DNA of 8,281 bases from Thermodesulfobacteriota bacterium (lineage in GTDB: Bacteria > Desulfobacterota > RBG-13-43-22). Position numbers and translations under genes: made by a program. Location of the stretch: positions 1-8,281 of the forward strand of contig JALOOY010000049.1 of the NCBI GenBank assembly GCA_025454185.1, given 5' to 3'. Below are positions 1 to 5,839 of this stretch, one piece after another; position 1 is the first letter of the stretch, and each line of letters starts with the position of its first letter. The notes under the pieces are model-generated. The model ran no database searches, was not told where the DNA came from, and saw only the letters and a list, made by a program, of their open reading frames with translations.

Positions 1-812
1 CGCGGGACCGCCAGTGGATCGATTTTTCGATCAAGCCCGTTTTCAACGACCGCAGGAAAGAGGAACTGCTGATCGTCGAAGCCCGGGATATCAGCGCTCT
101 TAAGAAATCGGAACTGGCCCTGCTGGAATCCAAAAACCGGCTGCGACTCCTTTCCGCCCAGGTCCTCCTGGCCCAGGAAACTGAACGAAAACGTATTGCC
201 AAGGAACTGCACGATGGGATCGGGCAATACCTCAGCGCCATCAAGTATCGGGTGGAGCATGCCCTGGTCCAGAAAAGCCCGACCGAAGGGCAGCCGGCCG
301 GTTTCCTTCAGGACATGATCCCGGTGATTCAGGGGGCCATTGAAGAGATCCGCAGTATTTGCATGGACTTGCGGCCGAGCATCCTGGATGATCTGGGTAT
401 CAGGGCCACACTTTCCTGGTTTTGCAGGGAATTTCAAAAAACCTATTCCCACATCCATATTGAACCGGAGATCTCCGCCGAGGAGGAACGGATTCCGGGG
501 CACTTAAAAATCATTATTTTCCGCATCACCCAGGAGGCCCTGAACAATATTGCCAAGCACAGCGCAGCCGGCTCCGTCCGTCTGGCGCTGGCCAGGGATG
601 ATCAGCAACTATGGTTGGAAATCAAAGACGACGGCCGGGGGTTTGCGGTGGAGCAGATCGGGATCGGAGCCCCGGAAGGACGGGGCCTGGGCCTGGGCAG
701 CATGCGGGAACGGGCGGAATTATCCGGAGGAGCGTTTCAGATCACTTCCGTGATGGGGGAAGGCACACTGATCCGGGCCACCTGGCCGTTGATTGATGCG
801 GATGCGGGATAA
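1..812 (+). CDS. PAS-containing NarL/NarX-type sensor histidine kinase, C-terminal part (5' end cut by window edge)
   Basis: The reading frame is open from the first base (codons in phase with position 3) to TAA at 810-812, giving 269 visible residues. The first ~30 residues (RQWIDF, then IVEARDIS) look like the end of a PAS/PAC domain. A short coiled linker follows, then a HisKA_3 dimerisation/phosphoacceptor segment ERKRIAKELHDGIGQ; the phospho-accepting His is encoded at 210-212. The HATPase_c domain follows, with N-box (TQEALNNIAKH), G1 box (DDGRGF) and G2 box (GRGLGLGSMRER). The LHDGIGQ motif is typical of the NarX/UhpB/DegS (HPK7) class, which autophosphorylates on His and passes the phosphate to a NarL-type regulator. 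Such a regulator is encoded immediately downstream but convergently, so the two are probably partners although not co-transcribed. The sensory N-terminus and the ligand are outside the window. An internal ATG at 252 lies after the catalytic His and is not the real start. Confidence 0.95.
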   Translation, partial: RDRQWIDFSIKPVFNDRRKEELLIVEARDISALKKSELALLESKNRLRLLSAQVLLAQETERKRIAKELHDGIGQYLSAIKYRVEHALVQKSPTEGQPAGFLQDMIPVIQGAIEEIRSICMDLRPSILDDLGIRATLSWFCREFQKTYSHIHIEPEISAEEERIPGHLKIIIFRITQEALNNIAKHSAAGSVRLALARDDQQLWLEIKDDGRGFAVEQIGIGAPEGRGLGLGSMRERAELSGGAFQITSVMGEGTLIRATWPLIDADAG

Positions 813-910
813 AAACAAAAAACGATGCTGGATGCTGGAAAAAATCACAATCTGCGGGGCCTTTTATCCGGGATCAAGTACCGTTTTCAGCCTTTATCCA
901 GGATTATGCT
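813..910. other. Convergent intergenic gap between kinase and response regulator, with a GATGCTG heptamer pair
   Basis: These 98 bp separate the stops of two convergent genes. They contain two exact tandem copies of GATGCTG (824-837) and two related words, CTTTTATCC and CCTTTATCC (near 860 and 893). I see no stem followed by a T-run that would make a convincing intrinsic terminator on either strand. Confidence 0.5.
824..837. repeat. Two tandem GATGCTG heptamers
   Basis: GATGCTG occurs twice in a row just after the kinase stop. Two copies alone could be chance, but the same 7-bp periodicity recurs at 3241, 4236, 5880 and 5964 in this window, always between genes. Confidence 0.5.
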
Positions 911-1567
911 TTATTTGACCACCAGCCCCTTTTCGATGGCATAGGTCGTCAATTCCGACGTATTGTGCAGGTCCAGCTTTTCCATCAGATTGGCCCGGTG
1001 TTTTTCCACTGTCTTGGGGCTGATGCCCAATTGGGCGGCAATTTCTTTGTTTTTAAAGCCTTCCCCGATCAGTTTCAGGATTTCCCGCTCACGGGCGGTC
1101 AGGGTGTCCCAAATACTTTGGGTTTTCCCGATCCCCCTGCCTCCCAGGTAGCCGGCTATGACCTTGTCCGAGACCCCCGGACTAAGGTAGCGGCTTCCTC
1201 CCAACACACTGCGAATGGCGGTCATCATTTCCTGGTGGGTGGCATCCTTCAACAGGTAGCCGTCCACGCCGGCCTGGAGGGTGGAGAGGACATATTCCTC
1301 GGTTTTATGGACCGTGAGGGCCAGCACCTTGATCTGCGGCCATCTCTTTTTAATTTCCCTGATGGCCTCCAGGCCGTCCATGCGGGGCATGGAGAGGTCC
1401 ATTAAGATCAAATCAGGAGACAACTTCTCGGCCAGATGAACGGCCTGACGGCCATCATCGGCCTCCCCTGCGATGGAAAGGTCTTTACTGGCCAGCAGCA
1501 GGGCTTTCAAACCCTCGCGCAGGATGGTATGGTCCTCGGCAATCAAAATTTTTACCTGGTTTTCCAT
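911..1567 (-). CDS. NarL/LuxR-family two-component response regulator
   Basis: A 218-residue protein of normal length for the family. The receiver domain (about 5-122) has the acidic pair E11-D12, the phosphoacceptor D57 in LILMDLSMPRMDG, the switch residue T85, and K107 in GYLLKDA. After a linker of about 30 residues comes a GerE/LuxR-type helix-turn-helix (about 154-218) starting LTAREREILKLIGEG, with the recognition helix in SPKTVEKHRANLMEKL. Family knowledge says that phosphorylation releases and dimerises the HTH for binding to inverted heptamer-like sites. The gene converges with the NarX-type kinase, its most likely partner, and is divergent from a stand-alone receiver gene. The ATG at 1565-1567 has only a weak purine tract upstream (CGGAA). 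The upstream region holds a 14-bp dyad that could be an autoregulatory site. Target genes cannot be read from the sequence; the metal-handling locus to the right is a candidate by proximity only. Confidence 0.96.
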   Translation of the reverse strand: MENQVKILIAEDHTILREGLKALLLASKDLSIAGEADDGRQAVHLAEKLSPDLILMDLSMPRMDGLEAIREIKKRWPQIKVLALTVHKTEEYVLSTLQAGVDGYLLKDATHQEMMTAIRSVLGGSRYLSPGVSDKVIAGYLGGRGIGKTQSIWDTLTAREREILKLIGEGFKNKEIAAQLGISPKTVEKHRANLMEKLDLHNTSELTTYAIEKGLVVK

Positions 1568-1612
1568 GGATTCCGACCGGAGAAATCGGCAACAGCCGTT
1601 AAAAAGGTGTAG

Positions 1613-1626
1613 ACGGTAAATACCGT
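1613..1626. promoter_or_regulatory. Perfect dyad ACGGTA-AA-TACCGT, candidate response-regulator operator
   Basis: Two 6-bp arms are perfectly complementary around a 2-bp AA spacer. The site lies 46-59 bp upstream of the leftward regulator's start codon. NarL-family regulators commonly bind two inverted ~7-bp half-sites separated by 2 bp, so the geometry fits an autoregulatory site. The half-site is not the E. coli NarL consensus, so this rests on geometry and position. Confidence 0.4.
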
Positions 1627-1644
1627 TATTTCCCTTATAAATAT

Positions 1645-1679
1645 ACTATGTTGACCCTATTTATCATAGTGCTGACCCC
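1645..1679. promoter_or_regulatory. Dyad ACTATG-N14-CATAGT overlapping a direct repeat TGYTGACCCY
   Basis: ACTATG (1645-1650) and CATAGT (1665-1670) form an exact dyad with centres 20 bp apart. Overlapping it are TGTTGACCCT (1649-1658) and TGCTGACCCC (1670-1679), which differ at two positions and are offset by 21 bp, two helical turns. Both arrangements suit a dimeric regulator bound on one face of the helix between the two divergent genes. No specific regulator can be named. Confidence 0.35.
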
Positions 1680-1724
1680 TTGTAAAGTGATCAAAATCCC
1701 TAAAAATATATTGAGTAAAATAAC

Positions 1725-2096
1725 ATGGTATCCACATTGCTGGTCGAAGACAATTTATTCTTCCGACAATCCTTTAAGAAAGTCATGAACGATCGTTTTC
1801 CAACCATGGAAATCATGGAAGCTGCCAATAAAAAAGAGGCCCTGGACCGCTATCGTAAGTCCCTCCCGAATTTGGTTTTTATCGACATCAATCTTCCGGA
1901 CGGCAATGGCTTTGAAATTTCCAACAAAATACGTTCGGAACCATCCACCTGCGTCATTTTTTTCCTAACCAGTTATGACCTGCCCGAGTATCGCCAGGCC
2001 GCCTTTAAAAACGGGGCCGATTATTTCTTTTCCAAAGACTGCAAACCGGAGGAGATCTTGGATGCCTTACAATCGCTGCTCGGAAAAAGCTTTTAG
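1725..2096 (+). CDS. Stand-alone receiver (CheY-like single-domain response regulator)
   Basis: A 123-residue protein consisting of a receiver domain only. The acidic pocket is E8-D9, the phosphoacceptor is D54 (VFIDINLPDGNG), the switch Thr is T82 (FFLTSYD) and the conserved Lys is K104 (YFFSKD). There is no output domain: the stop comes directly after the last receiver helix. The SKD-x-xPEEILDAL ending resembles NarL-type receivers more than CheY itself, so it may derive from a NarL-like regulator that lost its HTH. The ATG at 1725 gives the domain its normal N-terminus; the ribosome site is weak (ATTGAG about 10 nt upstream). Likely roles are a phosphate sink, an intermediate in a phosphorelay, or regulation by protein contact, probably with the neighbouring kinase. 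The gene is visibly more AT-rich than its neighbours (many AAA, AAT and TTT codons), which may mean a separate origin. Confidence 0.93.
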   Translation: MVSTLLVEDNLFFRQSFKKVMNDRFPTMEIMEAANKKEALDRYRKSLPNLVFIDINLPDGNGFEISNKIRSEPSTCVIFFLTSYDLPEYRQAAFKNGADYFFSKDCKPEEILDALQSLLGKSF

Positions 2097-2121
2097 ACCA
2101 CAATAATACCGCTGCACCAGA

Positions 2122-2140
2122 CCTCCGGAAGAGCCGGGGG
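2122..2140. terminator. GC-rich hairpin after the receiver gene (possible terminator without a T-run)
   Basis: CCTCCGG, loop AAGAG, CCGGGGG forms a 7-bp stem including one G-U pair, 26 bp past the receiver stop. No T-run follows on either strand, so it is not a textbook intrinsic terminator. The rest of the 139-bp gap to the next gene (2097-2235) shows no ORF or RNA gene that I recognise. Confidence 0.3.
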
Positions 2141-2235
2141 CTTGGAATATCGTAGTCCCTCAAAAGGTCTCACCGGAGAAGCTCACCCCTTTTTTGCCGT
2201 CTCCCCGCCAAAGCCTGGGGTTCACCTCAAAAAAA

Positions 2236-3231
2236 TTATGATAAAACCAGGTTGGAACGAACTATCTGGAAAGTAACGACAGCCGCAAACATCACGAACA
2301 GGATCAGCGCCGTTAAAATCAGTTTTTTCTGTAGCGCCGGAATAATAACGGCAAGGCCGGTGATATTTCTGAACGGTGACAGGATCCCCGCACCGATCCC
2401 GGTGAGGCCCCCGCCCAGGAGGCTTAAATACAGGACGTAGCCCACATAATGATATTCGGGCTTCAGGAGACAAAAAGGACAGGCGTGGGAAGGCAGCTCG
2501 TAAATATACAGGGAGATAAAGGAAAAAATGGACATGACGGAAACCAACAGGGCCAGGGCGCTCAATCCGGAGAACAGAACGGCCCCGCGGCCCTGCCGAT
2601 AGGCATAGCTTCCCCAGCCGATCGTCACCCCCATGACGGTGTAAAAAATTACCCGGGCCGGGAATTGGGGCAAAAAATTCGGTGTATCCGGTATCAGGGT
2701 CCTGTCCGTGCTGAAGAGGGACCCGCAACAGGAGGTAATCACGTCCGCCTTGAGCTGGAGAAAGTACCCCGCCTGCAGCGCCGTTTCCAGCAGAATGAGG
2801 GGCGCCAGCAACAGAAAAAACAGATACTTTTTGCGAATCAGCGGGTAATCAGGGGCCCGGTTGTCCACGTAATTCACGATGAGCCAGAGGCCGACCAGCA
2901 GAAAATTGATCAGGCGCAGGATCAGGGTCGGATAGCCGTAGGCATTGACATAGAGGGAACCGGCGGCGCACATGGCGCCCACAAAATAGGTGTGAAGCTG
3001 TTCCGCCGTGAAAATGTACAGAAAGAGGGAGAGCAGCTCAAAGGCGAAGGCATAGGCCAGCAGGGTGGAGATGAGATAGGTCTTGCGTTCGATGGTCAGT
3101 TGTTCTTCGCTGCCGCTGTTCAGGTCCCACCGTCTCCAAACCTGCCAGGTCGGGGGCAGCGCATAGAGGACCAGGAAACTGACCATAAGGGAACCGGCGT
3201 ACAAGGCCAGGATGGTGGGGTGGAAGAGCAA
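2236..3231 (-). CDS. Polytopic inner-membrane protein with Cys-Cys and CPFC motifs, function unknown
   Basis: A 331-residue, very hydrophobic protein with about eight or nine membrane segments (roughly 6-26, 52-75, 82-100, 104-122, 135-157, 193-211, 218-244, 262-285 and 306-326). Two cysteine motifs stand out: SCCG (C168-C169) in the loop after the fifth segment, and HACPFC (H249, C251, C254) just after a helix. The CxxC following a helix is reminiscent of VKOR/DsbB-type thiol oxidoreductases, but the rest does not match a family I can name; metal binding by these Cys/His is equally possible. The start is a TTG (3229-3231) chosen because GAGG sits 5 nt upstream and no ATG, GTG or other TTG lies between the preceding in-frame stop and it; starting at Met16 would cut the first membrane helix. 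It is the last of four leftward genes that include an ABC permease and ATPase, so it may be an accessory membrane partner. A run of seven T's (leftward strand) directly follows the stop. Confidence 0.85.
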   Translation of the reverse strand: MLFHPTILALYAGSLMVSFLVLYALPPTWQVWRRWDLNSGSEEQLTIERKTYLISTLLAYAFAFELLSLFLYIFTAEQLHTYFVGAMCAAGSLYVNAYGYPTLILRLINFLLVGLWLIVNYVDNRAPDYPLIRKKYLFFLLLAPLILLETALQAGYFLQLKADVITSCCGSLFSTDRTLIPDTPNFLPQFPARVIFYTVMGVTIGWGSYAYRQGRGAVLFSGLSALALLVSVMSIFSFISLYIYELPSHACPFCLLKPEYHYVGYVLYLSLLGGGLTGIGAGILSPFRNITGLAVIIPALQKKLILTALILFVMFAAVVTFQIVRSNLVLS

Positions 3232-3240
3232 GAATGCCTC

Positions 3241-3268
3241 GTTACTGGTTACTGGTTGCTCGTTGCTT
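3241..3268. repeat. Four tandem heptamers GTTACTG/GTTGCTY
   Basis: Four consecutive 7-bp units: GTTACTG at 3241 and 3248, GTTGCTC at 3255, GTTGCTT at 3262. Read leftward they are CAGTAAC/RAGCAAC and lie immediately upstream of the GAGG ribosome site of the CPFC membrane protein. The leftward form is nearly the same unit as the tract at 5964-5991. Confidence 0.85.
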
Positions 3269-3310
3269 GTTTATTAAAAGACTCATAATAGAAAAGACAT
3301 CCGAGGCCTG

Positions 3311-3326
3311 TCCCGCCGCGGCGGGA
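3311..3326. repeat. 16-bp perfect palindrome within a REP-like element
   Basis: TCCCGCCGCGGCGGGA is its own reverse complement. It is followed by GGCTTTCGCCAGAATGAC (3328-3345), which leftward reads GTCATTCTGGCGAAAGCC, a phrase I associate with dispersed REP-like elements of many proteobacteria. It lies in the 284-bp gap between the ABC ATPase gene and the membrane-protein gene. Confidence 0.65.
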
Positions 3327-3377
3327 TGGCTTTCGCCAGAATGACTGAAAAACACCCAATCCAGACCTACAGTCGTC

Positions 3378-3414
3378 ACCCTGATCCCGCTGTAATTGCG
3401 GGATTAGCCAGGGT
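3378..3414. repeat. Interrupted inverted repeat (second REP-like hairpin)
   Basis: ACCCTG-ATCCCGC, loop TGTAATT, GCGGGAT-TAGC-CAGGGT: a 7-bp inner stem (3384-3390 with 3398-3404) and a 6-bp outer stem (3378-3383 with 3409-3414) separated by a 4-nt bulge on one side. TCCAGAC occurs on both sides (near 3360 and 3414). With the palindrome at 3311 it makes a pair of hairpins inside the leftward gene set, where it could act in mRNA processing or partial termination. Confidence 0.6.
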
Positions 3415-3515
3415 CCAGACATATCCAGCGCCCAGCATTTATGTCGGTTTAATAATCAAACCTTTAATTAGTGCTGTTTTACTGATTCTTAGAAAAGCAC
3501 TACTCCAAGACTCCA

Positions 3516-4196
3516 TCACTCCGTTTCACTTTCTATTCTCCCGTCCCGCACCTGGATCACCCGGTCCACCACCGGAGATTCGAACACCAGGGGATCGTGG
3601 CTGGACAGGATCAGGGTTTTTCCCTCGCCTTTCAGCCGCCCCAGGATATCCATGAATTCCCGGGAGCGGGTTGTATCCAGGTGGGCTGTAGGCTCGTCGG
3701 CGATGATGATCGCCGGGTCGTTGATCAGGGCCCGGGCAATGGTCACCCGCTGGGCTTCCCCGCCGGACAGCCATTCTACTTTGGACTGGGCCTTGGGACC
3801 GATATCCAGCAGATCAAAGAGCCGCAGGCCCCTCTTTTTTATATCCCCATAGGGTTCGCCCAGGGGATAGGCCGGCAAAAGGGCGTTTTCCAGGGCCGTG
3901 AGCCCCTTGATGAGGTTCGGCTGCTGGAAGACAAAACCGAAAGTCTTTCTGCGGATCTCGGTCAGAAACCTTTCCGGCAGGCTGGTAATCTCCCGCTCCT
4001 GAAGCCAGATCCGGCCCCCGGTGGGCCGGGCCATGCAGCCGATGAGGCTCAGGAGGGTTGTCTTGCCCGAACCGCTGGGGCCCTTCAGGACCGTGGCCTT
4101 CTGGTCCTCCAGGTTCAGGCTGATACCCTGAATCGCCGCAAATTCATTGGGCTTGCCGGCGTTAAAAACCTTTTTTACTTCAACTATTCGGATCAT
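3516..4196 (-). CDS. ABC transporter ATP-binding protein, LolD/MacB type
   Basis: A 226-residue single-domain ATPase, the usual size for LolD/FtsE/MacB-type ATPases. All ABC motifs are present: Walker A GPSGSGKTT (39-47), Q-loop at FQQ (90-92), signature LSGGE (143-147), Walker B IIIADE (163-168), D-loop around H172-L173-D174, and H-loop SSHD with H200. It should hydrolyse ATP at the cytoplasmic face and drive the FtsX-like permease encoded just upstream in the same direction. MacB/FtsX-type systems usually act as mechanotransmitters on periplasmic substrates rather than moving them through the membrane. The ATG at 4194-4196 gives the standard N-terminus (MIRIVEVKKVF); its ribosome site is poor. 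It is 191 bp from the permease gene and 284 bp from the next gene, both gaps filled with repeats. The transported or extracted substrate cannot be read from the ATPase. Confidence 0.95.
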   Translation of the reverse strand: MIRIVEVKKVFNAGKPNEFAAIQGISLNLEDQKATVLKGPSGSGKTTLLSLIGCMARPTGGRIWLQEREITSLPERFLTEIRRKTFGFVFQQPNLIKGLTALENALLPAYPLGEPYGDIKKRGLRLFDLLDIGPKAQSKVEWLSGGEAQRVTIARALINDPAIIIADEPTAHLDTTRSREFMDILGRLKGEGKTLILSSHDPLVFESPVVDRVIQVRDGRIESETE

Positions 4197-4235
4197 AGGG
4201 CTAATCCCAGCCAGTACTATGTAAATTCATGGCCC

Positions 4236-4331
4236 AAATTCGAAATTCGAAATCCGAAAGTTGTTTCAATCATTCGGATTTTGAACCTTGTCGTTTGTTT
4301 CGAATTTCGTGCTTCGGATTTCGAATTTAAA
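4236..4331. repeat. AT-rich heptamer tract with a 16-bp inverted repeat
   Basis: Within the gap between ABC permease and ATPase genes (4197-4387) the sequence keeps a 7-bp rhythm: AAATTCG at 4236 and 4243, AAATCCG at 4250, and, in the opposite sense, ATTTCGT at 4304, GCTTCGG at 4311 and ATTTCGA at 4318. As a result AAATTCGAAATCCGAA (4243-4258) is exactly complementary to 4313-4328, with a 54-nt loop. In RNA this would be a 16-bp hairpin between the two ABC genes. There is no other gene in this gap. Confidence 0.85.
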
Positions 4332-4387
4332 AATGCCCTTGTCTGATGAGGCGAGAGAACTTCCCCCCAAATTCATTTTGTAACAAG

Positions 4388-5521
4388 TTACCTCATCACC
4401 GCATCCGGGTCCACGATGGCCGCCCGCCAGGAAGGGATGATCGTGGCCACCGTATAAGGAACCACGGCCAGGAAAAACAGGGCCGCCACCTGGGAAACAT
4501 CCAGGTAGGGTTTGATCGAAAAATGCGGATAGAGGACGGCCCAGCCTTTGAGCACCGGCTCGAAAAGCCCGGCCGAGGTCAAGGCTACATGGGCATAGGC
4601 CAGCAGCACCCCCGGCAGGAAGGCGGTCAGCGAAATCGCCAGCCCTTCCCAGCATTTCATCTGGATCACGTCCGCCGTCTCCCAGCCGATGGCCTTGAGA
4701 ACGCCGATCTCCCTGCGTTCCTCCATGCTCATGCCCGAGGCCTTGTCCCAGGCCAGGAGGATGAAGGCCAGCACGCTTCCGGAGAGAATGGCGATCAGGA
4801 TGCCGCCGCGCCAGTTGAAGACGGCGTCGTAGGTGCGCAGGATCTCCTCCCGCAGGATCTGGCGAGTGTCGGGGAGGGCTTCGGCGATCTTGTAGGCGAT
4901 CGTCGGCAGCTCTTTGGGGTTTCTGACCTGAACGGCCAGGTCGGTGACCAGTTCCCGGGGCATTCCGAACAGTCCCCGGAAATCCTCTTCGGCAACCAGG
5001 ACCAGGTCGGACGACACCAGGCCCAGCTCCGCCGGAAAAATCCTGGCGATCTTCAGCTCTTTCAGGGAGCCGTCATGGGTGCGGAATTCGATGTCGTCGC
5101 CCACGGCCGACAGGCGCAGTCGGGCCAGACCTTCCCCCACGGCCATGGTGCCAGGGGCTACCTCCCGGCTTTCCGGAACCAGAAGGGTGTAGTTGGCCCC
5201 CACCACCGGATCATAGTAGTAGCCCCACAGCCGTCCCCGGGCCGCTTGGACCCCCCGAATTTTTTTGATTTTCTCCAGGTAGGCCAGCGGGATCAATTCA
5301 TGCCGGCCCGCGACCTGGCGTTGGACGATCATTTCCGGCGCCCCTTGCAGCAGGTCCGCGGCCTCGCGCTGGAGGGAGCGGCTGAAGAAAACCACCGAGG
5401 CCAGCAGGAAGACGATGAGCGTATAGACCAGGACTAGGACCGCGTTTTTCCTCTTTCTCCGGAGCAGGGCGGCCAGGGTATAGTCGAGGATATTTTTTTG
5501 CCGTTCAATCCGGGCGCCCAT
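4388..5521 (-). CDS. ABC transporter permease, MacB/FtsX family
   Basis: A 377-residue permease with the MacB/LolC/FtsX plan: a cytoplasmic start and TM1 (about 26-45), a large periplasmic domain of about 190 residues (46-236, MacB_PCD-like), then the FtsX domain with three TMs (about 238-257, 292-312 and 342-362). The conserved cytoplasmic phrase EERREIGVLKAIGW (267-280) is where such permeases couple to the ATPase; that ATPase gene follows. The ending DPDAVMR is also typical (the family often ends with DP.. plus short tail). ATG at 5519-5521; it overlaps the end of the preceding small gene by 17 nt, so the two are probably translationally coupled. Family members extract lipoproteins, export peptides or signal across the envelope; here the location near CusA and a Met-rich secreted protein suggests a role in metal or envelope stress, which is inference. 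A small dyad GTAAC-AA-GTTAC (4380-4391) covers the stop codon. Confidence 0.94.
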   Translation of the reverse strand: MGARIERQKNILDYTLAALLRRKRKNAVLVLVYTLIVFLLASVVFFSRSLQREAADLLQGAPEMIVQRQVAGRHELIPLAYLEKIKKIRGVQAARGRLWGYYYDPVVGANYTLLVPESREVAPGTMAVGEGLARLRLSAVGDDIEFRTHDGSLKELKIARIFPAELGLVSSDLVLVAEEDFRGLFGMPRELVTDLAVQVRNPKELPTIAYKIAEALPDTRQILREEILRTYDAVFNWRGGILIAILSGSVLAFILLAWDKASGMSMEERREIGVLKAIGWETADVIQMKCWEGLAISLTAFLPGVLLAYAHVALTSAGLFEPVLKGWAVLYPHFSIKPYLDVSQVAALFFLAVVPYTVATIIPSWRAAIVDPDAVMR

Positions 5522-5813
5522 GATTTTTCTTCAAAGCCGGCGGAGGGGGCATCAGGGACCCCGAGGGAAAATATTCCAGGGCCAGGGGCGAATCCTGAAA
5601 GGGGGCATGAAAATCCGCCTGGCTGGGGTGCCGCGTGTACCGGGCCTCCGTAAAGAGGCAGAGGTCGGTCAACCCGTGTCGTTGGACCAGTTCCCGCCGG
5701 GCCTGCCGAGCCGGATCCGGGCCGTTCCTTTCGACGGCATTCCGGATAAAAACCACTCCCAGCATTAAGGACAGGGACACGATGTATAGAAGAAATAGGT
5801 TCGCTTTTCGCAT
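5505..5813 (-). CDS. Small membrane-anchored protein of unknown function
   Basis: A 102-residue protein with one N-terminal hydrophobic segment (about 6-23) after MRK, which should be a signal anchor leaving the rest in the periplasm. The soluble part contains the phrase TDLCLFTEARYTRHPSQ (about 49-65) rich in Tyr, His and Arg, then ADFHAPF and EYFPSGSLMPPPP, and a basic tail. I do not recognise a family. It is the first gene of the leftward set and overlaps the ABC permease start by 17 nt. That coupling, the believable N-terminus and the promoter directly upstream argue that it is real. The three nearby histidines and one cysteine could bind a metal but this is speculation. The ATG at 5811-5813 has a weak ribosome site. 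Confidence 0.75.
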   Translation of the reverse strand: MRKANLFLLYIVSLSLMLGVVFIRNAVERNGPDPARQARRELVQRHGLTDLCLFTEARYTRHPSQADFHAPFQDSPLALEYFPSGSLMPPPPALKKNHGRPD

Positions 5814-5839
5814 TGTACTGGCAATAACCGACCGCGTTT

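Larger units (their letters stand above)
1568..1724. promoter_or_regulatory. Divergent regulatory region between the NarL-type regulator and the CheY-like receiver
   Basis: An AT-rich 157-bp region between two divergent genes must hold promoters for both. AT-rich blocks that could be -10 elements lie at about 1636-1645 (for the leftward gene) and 1701-1712 (for the rightward gene), but I find no -35/-10 pair with good spacing in either direction. It holds a perfect 6-2-6 dyad (1613-1626), a 6-14-6 dyad (1645-1670) and a 10-bp direct repeat 21 bp apart (1649-1658 and 1670-1679). Confidence 0.6.

Noticed and set aside
1690..1700. TGATCA-centred FNR/CRP-like site in the divergent region
   Set aside because: The half-sites have no 4- or 6-bp spacer between them, so the known FNR and CRP geometry is not met.
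1726..1741. Sigma54-like promoter TGGTATCCACATTGCT at the start of the receiver gene
   Set aside because: The GG and GC are spaced correctly, but it overlaps the first codons of the receiver gene, and starting later would destroy the E8-D9 pocket, so it is probably chance.
2214..2235. T-run (leftward strand) after the CPFC protein as an intrinsic terminator
   Set aside because: Seven T's follow the stop codon, but the only stem before them is AACC-T-GGTT, too short with an impossible loop.
2449..3288. 279-codon open frame on the + strand opposite the CPFC membrane protein
   Set aside because: Its product is Gln/Gly-rich without domains, as expected from the reverse complement of hydrophobic membrane-protein codons, and it runs through the heptamer tract.
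3326..3655. 109-codon open frame on the + strand over the REP-like region and the end of the ATPase gene
   Set aside because: It consists of repeat-derived sequence followed by antisense of the ATPase; no ribosome site and no family resemblance.
4266..4655. 129-codon open frame on the - strand over the end of the permease and the heptamer tract
   Set aside because: Out of frame with the permease it overlaps, and its last part is translated repeat.
4346..5437. Long open frame of 363 codons on the + strand opposite the ABC permease
   Set aside because: It lies fully antisense to a gene with clear FtsX-family structure, has a low-complexity Gln/Gly/Arg/His-rich composition and no recognisable domain; it is the usual shadow frame of GC-rich coding DNA.
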